Below, piece by piece: positions 7,115 to 11,800 of a DNA stretch of 11,800 nucleotides. The notes below the pieces were generated by a model. The model saw nothing but the letters and a program-made list of their open reading frames with translations, had not been told where the DNA came from and ran no database searches. The first letter of the stretch is position 1. Each line of letters starts with the position of its first letter. Made by a program: the position numbers and the translations under genes. The DNA comes from GCA-002282575 sp964646525 (GTDB taxonomy: Bacteria > Pseudomonadota > Gammaproteobacteria > Thiomicrospirales > Thiomicrospiraceae): positions 1-11,800 of the forward strand of contig CAZYER010000045.1 of NCBI GenBank assembly GCA_964646525.1, given 5' to 3'.

Positions 7115-8461
7115 CTAGGCGCTGAACGCTTTTGATGCAAGCTGTTCTTTAAATTCAAAACGTGAATCTTGACAAATATCTGCCCATTGAGCCGGAGAAA
7201 GTCGCAGCGTTAGCCATGCCAATCCTTCGTCATCAAAAGACTCGGACAATACTTGCCCAGTCGAATATAGTTGTGCGCGTTGCTTACCTTCGCTGGCTGC
7301 TAAGGCAACTTTCACTTCAAGTTGTTCTCCTTCCAGCTTTTCAGCAATTGCACGTACCAACAGCGCCATACCTAATTCTGCTTTTGCTGAAACCCAAGCT
7401 TCACGAGAACCATTAGGCAGTGCTGGTGTAACATGGGCGTCAACCGCAGGAATACAGGCATCAATTTTATTGTAAACATGAATGATGGGAACGTCCTGTG
7501 CACCAATTTCTGCTAACACACTCATCACGTCAGCTATTTTTTCATCTCTTCTGGGGTCAGAAGCGTCGATAATATGAATCAGTAAACTGGCATTCGTGGC
7601 TTCTTCCAAGGTAGAACGGAAAGCGGCTACTAAATCATGAGGGATATGACGAATGAAACCCACCGTATCCGCTAAGGCACAAGGTCCTACCCCAGGCAAA
7701 TGAATACGACGAATGGTAGTGTCTAAAGTGGCAAAAAGACGATCCTCAGCATACACATCAGCACGCGTTAACGCATTAAAAATGGTCGACTTACCCGCAT
7801 TGGTATAACCCACTAGCACCACTGTAGGTAGTTCATTTTTAGCACGCGATTTACGAGATAAATCACGATGACCGCGCACTTTGGCCAAGCGTTTTTCGAG
7901 CATGATCATGCGTTCCTGAATTAAACGACGATCACTTTCTAGCTGGGTTTCACCAGGACCACGTAGGCCGATACCCCCTTTTTGACGCTCCAAATGCGAC
8001 CAGCCACCAACGAGACGGGTTGCCATATGTTTAAGCTGCGCCAGCTCTACTTGTAATTTACCTTCAAATGACTGGGCGCGTTGGGCAAAAATATCGAGAA
8101 TTAAGCCAACTCGATCGACCACGCGCATTTGACAATCGTTAGATAAATTACGCTCTTGACTGGGGGACAAGGCAAAATTAACAATAATGACATCTGCTTC
8201 GAGAGCTTTAGCTAATTCGGCAATTTCTTCAACTTTGCCACGCCCCAATAGGGTTCTGGCACGAAAATTACTCGGTTTAGCGATCACCAGCGCAACTTCG
8301 GTGACGCCTGCCGAATCCACCAGATCGCGAAATTCACTCAAATCTTCAGCATGACTGGCATCATGAAGTTCAAGATGCACCAAAACAGCACGCTCTGCGT
8401 GCCGTTGTTGTTCGATACGATGAAATAACTCAGCCAAACGACTTAATGCCTCGTTTGCCAA
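7115..8461 (-). CDS. hflX: HflX, ribosome-associated GTPase
   Basis: GTPase of the Obg-HflX group that binds 50S subunits; in E. coli it splits stalled 70S ribosomes during stress. The 448-residue frame holds the N-terminal HflX domain (ALSPSQERNL near 97-106, RVVDRVGLILDIFAQRA near 113-129), the glycine-rich GGIGLRGPGETQLESDRR (162-179), and a complete G domain: G1 GYTNAGKST (218-226), G2 FATLDTTIRR (243-252), G3 DTVGFI (265-270), G4 NKID (331-334), G5 SAK (358-360). No in-frame ATG exists between the upstream stop and the conserved AVLVHLE at about residue 25. I give TTG at 8461; TTG at 8437, with GAGG 11 nt upstream, is the main alternative. Neither has a good ribosome binding site. The gene starts 29 nt after hfq, so it probably relies on ribosomes finishing hfq. 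Confidence 0.95.
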   Translation of the reverse strand: MANEALSRLAELFHRIEQQRHAERAVLVHLELHDASHAEDLSEFRDLVDSAGVTEVALVIAKPSNFRARTLLGRGKVEEIAELAKALEADVIIVNFALSPSQERNLSNDCQMRVVDRVGLILDIFAQRAQSFEGKLQVELAQLKHMATRLVGGWSHLERQKGGIGLRGPGETQLESDRRLIQERMIMLEKRLAKVRGHRDLSRKSRAKNELPTVVLVGYTNAGKSTIFNALTRADVYAEDRLFATLDTTIRRIHLPGVGPCALADTVGFIRHIPHDLVAAFRSTLEEATNASLLIHIIDASDPRRDEKIADVMSVLAEIGAQDVPIIHVYNKIDACIPAVDAHVTPALPNGSREAWVSAKAELGMALLVRAIAEKLEGEQLEVKVALAASEGKQRAQLYSTGQVLSESFDDEGLAWLTLRLSPAQWADICQDSRFEFKEQLASKAFSA

Positions 8462-8490
8462 TAAACAAGGCGTTTAACAAGCCACAAAAC

Positions 8491-8751
8491 TTATTCACCC
8501 ACCACTTCGCTACTTTCCTCACCCTCTTCACAACCGAAATAACCCTTAGGATCACGAGCAGGAACGATCGTTGAAATAGCATGCTTATAAACCATTTGCG
8601 ATACGGTTGAGCGCAACATCACGACAAACTGATCAAATGAGTCTACACGGCCTTGTAGCTTAACGCCATTAACCAAGTAGATAGAGACAGGAATACGATC
8701 TTTACGCAGCGCATTTAAATAAGGATCTTGAATAGGTTGGGCTTTTGACAT
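8491..8751 (-). CDS. hfq: RNA chaperone Hfq
   Basis: An 86-residue Sm-like protein that forms a hexameric ring pairing small RNAs with mRNAs. The start is ATG at 8751 (MSKAQPIQDPYL), with GGAG (8759-8762) 7 nt upstream; the frame continues upstream to 8781 without family support. Contact residues seen in E. coli Hfq are present: proximal-face Q8, D9, F39, F42 and the YKH triplet (55-57), distal-face Y25 and K31, and a rim patch reading RKDR (16-19) where E. coli has RRER. Sm1 (about 20-50) and Sm2 (VYKHAISTIVP, 54-64) are intact. The C-terminal tail after residue 65 is only about 20 residues and acidic (EEGEESSE), much shorter than in E. coli (102 residues in all). It probably has its own promoter in the 182-nt gap after miaA. 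Confidence 0.98.
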   Translation of the reverse strand: MSKAQPIQDPYLNALRKDRIPVSIYLVNGVKLQGRVDSFDQFVVMLRSTVSQMVYKHAISTIVPARDPKGYFGCEEGEESSEVVGE

Positions 8752-8893
8752 AGTTATTCTCCGAGATTTTATTAGGGTCAAGCCTTCTTATTGGCAGAGT
8801 CTCTAAAAACCTTACTAAGCTCAGTTTTCAGCACTCCAATTTTGCATCGCAAACGCGCATGAAACTAAGTCATTGGTTCATAATGCATGCTTA

Positions 8894-8922
8894 AGTCTAC
8901 ACCAATTAGGCTATTTTGTCAT
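8894..8922 (-). promoter_or_regulatory. Candidate sigma-70 promoter for hfq
   Basis: Within the 182-nt gap between miaA and hfq (8752-8933), the minus strand has ATGACA (8917-8922, 5/6 to the -35 consensus), a 17-nt spacer and TAGACT (8894-8899, 4/6 to the -10). This would give a leader of roughly 135 nt before the hfq ATG. A second, weaker arrangement (TTGGTG, 17 nt, TATGAA at about 8877-8882) overlaps it. E. coli hfq is known to have several promoters upstream, so a promoter here is expected, but the exact choice is inference. Confidence 0.35.
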
Positions 8923-8933
8923 GAGTTGCGACA

Positions 8934-9863
8934 TCAAGGCATCTTGTTATGATCAAGATGAAGATAAGTGAGCACTTGCTCTAACTGTTTTTGCATCGAC
9001 ACATCTGCTTGCAATCGGAGTTGTGCCTGCATCTTTTTCATCCAGGTTAGTTGACGTTTCGCCAGACTGCGAGTTGCCGATAAGGCTTGCAGCTCCATTT
9101 CAGACGCATTAATTTCACCTTGTAAAAACAAAGCAACTTGTCGATAACCAACGCAACGCATAGAAGGTAAATCCAATTGTTGTTGCGTCGCTTGCATCAC
9201 TGCTTTCACTTCATCTACAAAACCCTGTTGCATCATTAACCGCCAACGCTGCTCAATGCGCTCATGCAACCAAGGCTTACTGGGAGGTTCAATTAACACA
9301 ACACCCAAATCAAGTGCTGTTGCTTTGCGTTGCTGCTGTTGCTCGGTCAAACTAGCCCCTGTCAGCATAATGACTTCTAGCGCTCGCAAAATGCGCTGGG
9401 GATCATTCGGATGAATGCGACTACCTGCAACAGGATCTAAACGACATAAACGCGCGTGCATTGCAGCTGGATCGGCTTCCCACTCTTGTTGCAATTGTGC
9501 ACGCAGAACTTCATCAGCGGAAGGCAAATCGGACAATCCCTGTTGCCAACTGTGTAAATAAAGCAAAGTACCACCTACCACAATCGGCAACCTACCTCTT
9601 GCTTTAATTTCAGCTACTAAACGCTCGGCATCGGCGACAAAATCAGCTGCTGAGTAACTATCAGTGACATCGACGATATCAATTAAATGATGAACCACTT
9701 GCCCACGCTCTGATACACTAGGTTTTGCTGTGCCAATGTCCATACCACGATAGACCAAAGCAGAATCCATATTGATAATTTCTGCAGGAATCTGTTGCGC
9801 CAACGCTAATGCCAAAGCGGTTTTGCCAGCTGCGGTCGGTCCAGCAATGACCAGTGCATCCAT
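8934..9863 (-). CDS. miaA: tRNA dimethylallyltransferase MiaA
   Basis: Transfers dimethylallyl from dimethylallyl diphosphate to N6 of A37 in tRNAs reading UNN codons (i6A37), which stabilises codon pairing. 309 residues, the normal length. Visible: P-loop GPTAAGKT (8-15), the DSALVYRGMDIGTAKP block with catalytic Asp33, YSAADF, GGTLLY with Thr99 (97-102), the LSDLPSAD segment, HPNDPQRILRALEV (151-164), and LPSMRCVGYRQV followed by ATRSLAKRQLTW in the C-terminal tRNA-binding part. ATG at 9863 lies 4 nt after the mutL stop; an in-frame TTG directly before it (9866) is possible, because the purine run GAGGGGG (9874-9880) is rather far (10 nt) from the ATG. It is tightly coupled to mutL. The last codons contain a 7-bp inverted repeat (8940-8960). 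Confidence 0.97.
   Translation of the reverse strand: MDALVIAGPTAAGKTALALALAQQIPAEIINMDSALVYRGMDIGTAKPSVSERGQVVHHLIDIVDVTDSYSAADFVADAERLVAEIKARGRLPIVVGGTLLYLHSWQQGLSDLPSADEVLRAQLQQEWEADPAAMHARLCRLDPVAGSRIHPNDPQRILRALEVIMLTGASLTEQQQQRKATALDLGVVLIEPPSKPWLHERIEQRWRLMMQQGFVDEVKAVMQATQQQLDLPSMRCVGYRQVALFLQGEINASEMELQALSATRSLAKRQLTWMKKMQAQLRLQADVSMQKQLEQVLTYLHLDHNKMP
8940..8960 (-). repeat. 7-bp perfect inverted repeat at the 3' end of miaA
   Basis: CATCTTG at 8940-8946 and CAAGATG at 8954-8960 are exact inverted copies around a 7-nt loop, covering the last sense codons of miaA. There is no T-run after it on the minus strand, so it is not an intrinsic terminator. It could fold as an mRNA hairpin in front of the hfq leader; it could also be chance. 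Confidence 0.4.
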
Positions 9864-9867
9864 CAAC

Positions 9868-11694
9868 TTACTGCCCCCTCAAAAAAAGCTTATCTAACTC
9901 AGTCATCGTCATCTGAATCCATGTAGGTCGACCATGATTACATTGCCCAGAATTGGGCGTCTGCTCCATTTGACGTAGCAATGCATTCATTTCTGCCAAG
10001 GTGAGCTGCCTATTGGCACGTACTGAACCATGACAGGCCATGCTAGACAGTAAAATATCCTGTTGGCGAGCGATAAAGTGGTCGGCACTCCCGCCTTGAT
10101 CGACCGAATCAATCAGTTTGAACAACAAATCAGTTAAATCAGCTTTAACTAATAACGCCGGCACAGCTCTCACCACACAGCTGGTTTCTCCTAGCCAATC
10201 CATGACAAAACCAAGTTGAGCTAGCTGCGCCATTAAACTTTCCATTAACGCTTGTTGATGTACAGCCAACTGCAGCACCAAGGGCACCAGTAGTGGTTGA
10301 CTGGTTTGTGATAGCTCAGACCATTGCTTTTTCAGTTTTTCGTAAACAATACGCTCATGTGCAGCGTGCATATCGACCAACACCAATCCTTGCCGATTTT
10401 CTGCCACAATATAGACACCTTGAATTTGTGTCCTTGCCTGTCCTAGGTATTGTCCCTCGTCGACCACATCTTTAGACATTACTTGAGTTGATGATGCGAC
10501 TGAAATAGGCGTTTCTTCTAAAGGAACACCCTTGCTTTGCCAACTGAGTTCAGCTTGTACTTGAGCTGACCAATCCGCCTTATCTTCTTTAACCCGCCAT
10601 TGAGTTACCTGATTAGTCTGCTCAATACGAGAAGTCTGTGGCTGCATAGTGTGTGACGACTGAATGACTTGTGCGCCGTGTAATAACGTGGCTTGCTGGG
10701 CAAGGGTTTCACGAATGGCATAACGCAAAGCATCACTTAAGGCTCGACCATCGGCAAAACGCACCTCGGTTTTAGCTGGATGCACATTCACATCGATCTT
10801 AGTTGGATCAATCGTTAAAAACAACACAAAGGCAGGATGACGTTGACCATGCAGTAAATCATCGTAAGCGAGTTTAATACTAAACGATAATTGACGATCT
10901 TTGATGGGACGACCATTCACAAAGAGCCACTGTTGATCGGCACTGGCGCGCGTATAACGCGGCGAGCCAATAAATCCTGATAATTGCCACTCCTCTCGTG
11001 CTACAGCTACAGGTAAAATGGCTTCGGCAAAGCTATGACTGATCAATGTCGCCAAGCGTTGTGTTGGAGAGCGTTCTCGTGCAGGCAATTGATAAATTAA
11101 TTGCTGATTATGGCGCAAGGTGAAGGCGACATCATTATGAGCTAACATGAAAGCAGTCAACACATCAACTATTTTGGCCCACTCTGAACGAGCTGATTTT
11201 AAAAATTTTTTTCGCGCGGGGATCGTATGAAATAAACGATCAATCGCAATGATTGTCCCTTGAGGATGGGCGATAGGATGATGCGTTTGAACAGCGCCAT
11301 TTTCTACTATCAATACCCCTCCGTGAAGTGCATCAGCAATTGTTGATGTTAGGCGCAATCGCGCAACGGCACCAATACTGGCAAGTGCTTCTCCACGGAA
11401 ACCAAAAGAGTGAATATTAAAAAGATCATCAGTATGCTGCAATTTGCTCGTTGCATGAGCCGATACAGCAAGCGGTAGATCATCATAATGAATACCACTG
11501 CCGTTATCACGCACTTCGATTAGATTTAAACCGCCTTCCTCAATGAGAATCTCGATATGCGTGGCGCCAGCATCAAGGCTGTTTTCCACTAGCTCCTTAA
11601 CAATAGACGCGGGACGATCAATCACCTCGCCAGCAGCGATTTGGTTCACCAATAATGGTGATAAGGGATGGATTCGATGAGCTGTTTTATTCAC
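9868..11694 (-). CDS. mutL: DNA mismatch repair protein MutL (predicted endonuclease type)
   Basis: Mismatch-repair ATPase that links MutS to strand incision. 608 residues from GTG at 11694. The N-terminal GHKL ATPase shows NQIAAGEVIDRPASIVKEL, ENSLDAGAT, DNGSGI (63-68), HATSK, FGFRGEAL (97-104), then VNGRPIKDR and DVNVHPAKTEVRF. A variable linker (about 335-420) precedes the dimerisation domain, which carries DMHAAHERIVYE (441-452), the beta-clamp-binding-like QPLLVP (466-471), ACHGSVRANR (553-562), CNHGRP (585-590) and a terminal FLR. The DMHA(X)2E(X)4E pattern fits the metal-binding endonuclease motif found in MutL of bacteria lacking MutH, and is absent from E. coli MutL. GTG at 11694 gives an N terminus of the same length as Pseudomonas MutL; a TTG at 11712 would overlap the TATAAT box. 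No clear ribosome binding site precedes the GTG. Confidence 0.96.
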   Translation of the reverse strand: MNKTAHRIHPLSPLLVNQIAAGEVIDRPASIVKELVENSLDAGATHIEILIEEGGLNLIEVRDNGSGIHYDDLPLAVSAHATSKLQHTDDLFNIHSFGFRGEALASIGAVARLRLTSTIADALHGGVLIVENGAVQTHHPIAHPQGTIIAIDRLFHTIPARKKFLKSARSEWAKIVDVLTAFMLAHNDVAFTLRHNQQLIYQLPARERSPTQRLATLISHSFAEAILPVAVAREEWQLSGFIGSPRYTRASADQQWLFVNGRPIKDRQLSFSIKLAYDDLLHGQRHPAFVLFLTIDPTKIDVNVHPAKTEVRFADGRALSDALRYAIRETLAQQATLLHGAQVIQSSHTMQPQTSRIEQTNQVTQWRVKEDKADWSAQVQAELSWQSKGVPLEETPISVASSTQVMSKDVVDEGQYLGQARTQIQGVYIVAENRQGLVLVDMHAAHERIVYEKLKKQWSELSQTSQPLLVPLVLQLAVHQQALMESLMAQLAQLGFVMDWLGETSCVVRAVPALLVKADLTDLLFKLIDSVDQGGSADHFIARQQDILLSSMACHGSVRANRQLTLAEMNALLRQMEQTPNSGQCNHGRPTWIQMTMTELDKLFLRGQ

Positions 11695-11800
11695 CCGCCC
11701 ATTATAGCGCAAACGGGATGAATCAAATTAGCCCTTCATATCTTTAGGGCGCCTCCAAAAACCTCTGCTCTTAAAAGCTGTTAAAATACGAATAGATTTT
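11695..11800. other. Region upstream of mutL, no confirmed gene
   Basis: This edge segment holds the TATAAT box of mutL, a 5-bp hairpin (GCCCT at 11731-11735 with AGGGC at 11746-11750, 10-nt loop), and on the plus strand an extended -10-like TGTTAAAAT (11779-11787) pointing out of the window. One minus-strand frame is open from the window edge to a TAA at 11728-11730 (about 23 codons, rich in Lys/Arg). It could be the tail of an upstream gene or chance; it does not look like the AmiB C terminus that precedes mutL in many relatives. Confidence 0.4.
11701..11706 (-). promoter_or_regulatory. Perfect TATAAT -10 box immediately before mutL
   Basis: The minus strand reads TATAAT, an exact -10 consensus, with only 6 nt between it and the mutL GTG. 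The expected transcription start would fall on or next to the start codon. The -35 region is weak: the hexamer at 17 nt (AATTTG) matches poorly, and TTGATT is only 14 nt away. If functional, it would yield a leaderless mutL message. Confidence 0.4.

Noticed and set aside
8752..8781. N-terminal extension of hfq from 8781
   Set aside because: ATG 8751 with GGAG at 7 nt gives the universal Hfq N terminus and keeps Q8 and D9 at their standard numbers.
1..11800. Mobile elements, CRISPR arrays, tRNA/rRNA genes, riboswitches, defence or secondary-metabolite systems
   Set aside because: Read on both strands; no regular repeats, transposase or integrase motifs, tRNA-like folds or foreign-looking genes were found. 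The region is a conserved housekeeping gene cluster.

Overview
This window is a housekeeping stretch of a gammaproteobacterial chromosome. All nine supported genes lie on the minus strand, so transcription runs from the high-coordinate end to the low end: mutL, miaA, hfq, hflX, hflK, hflC, hisZ, purA, ppiD, and finally a small DUF1640-like membrane protein followed by a terminator. The mutL-miaA-hfq-hflX-hflK-hflC-purA order is the classic gammaproteobacterial 'hfq superoperon'. hisZ between hflC and purA is the arrangement of non-enteric lineages such as Pseudomonas and its relatives. The moderate-to-low GC content (judged by eye), the DUF1640-like gene and a ppiD attached to purA suggest a non-enteric group, possibly Thiotrichales or a neighbour. 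That placement is a guess.

Layout from the 5' end of the transcript. Positions 11695-11800 are non-coding or hold an undecidable gene tail, with a perfect TATAAT just in front of mutL. mutL (mismatch repair, predicted endonuclease type) and miaA (tRNA i6A37 synthesis) are tightly coupled. A 182-nt gap then separates miaA from hfq (RNA chaperone) and probably carries an extra promoter. hflX (ribosome-associated GTPase) follows hfq by 29 nt and has no ATG start available. hflK and hflC (membrane prohibitin-like complex controlling FtsH) overlap as TAATG. hisZ (regulatory subunit of ATP phosphoribosyltransferase) and purA (adenylosuccinate synthetase) follow, and ppiD (periplasmic membrane-anchored chaperone/PPIase) starts 14 nt after purA. 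The last gene has its own plausible extended -10 promoter and ends at a clear rho-independent terminator.

Functionally the genes cover DNA repair, tRNA modification, sRNA-based regulation, ribosome rescue, membrane protein quality control, envelope folding, and histidine and purine synthesis. HflKC and PpiD are both envelope quality-control factors, so the purA-ppiD link puts them in one gene string. hisZ implies a short-form, hetero-octameric HisG elsewhere in the genome.

I see no mobile element, CRISPR array, tRNA, rRNA, prophage or defence system, and no evidence for a new multi-gene system. The points worth a second look are small: start-codon and promoter architecture (mutL, hflX, purA), the unusual ppiD position with a parvulin domain that keeps its key motifs, the DUF1640-like tail gene, and MutL's endonuclease motif.
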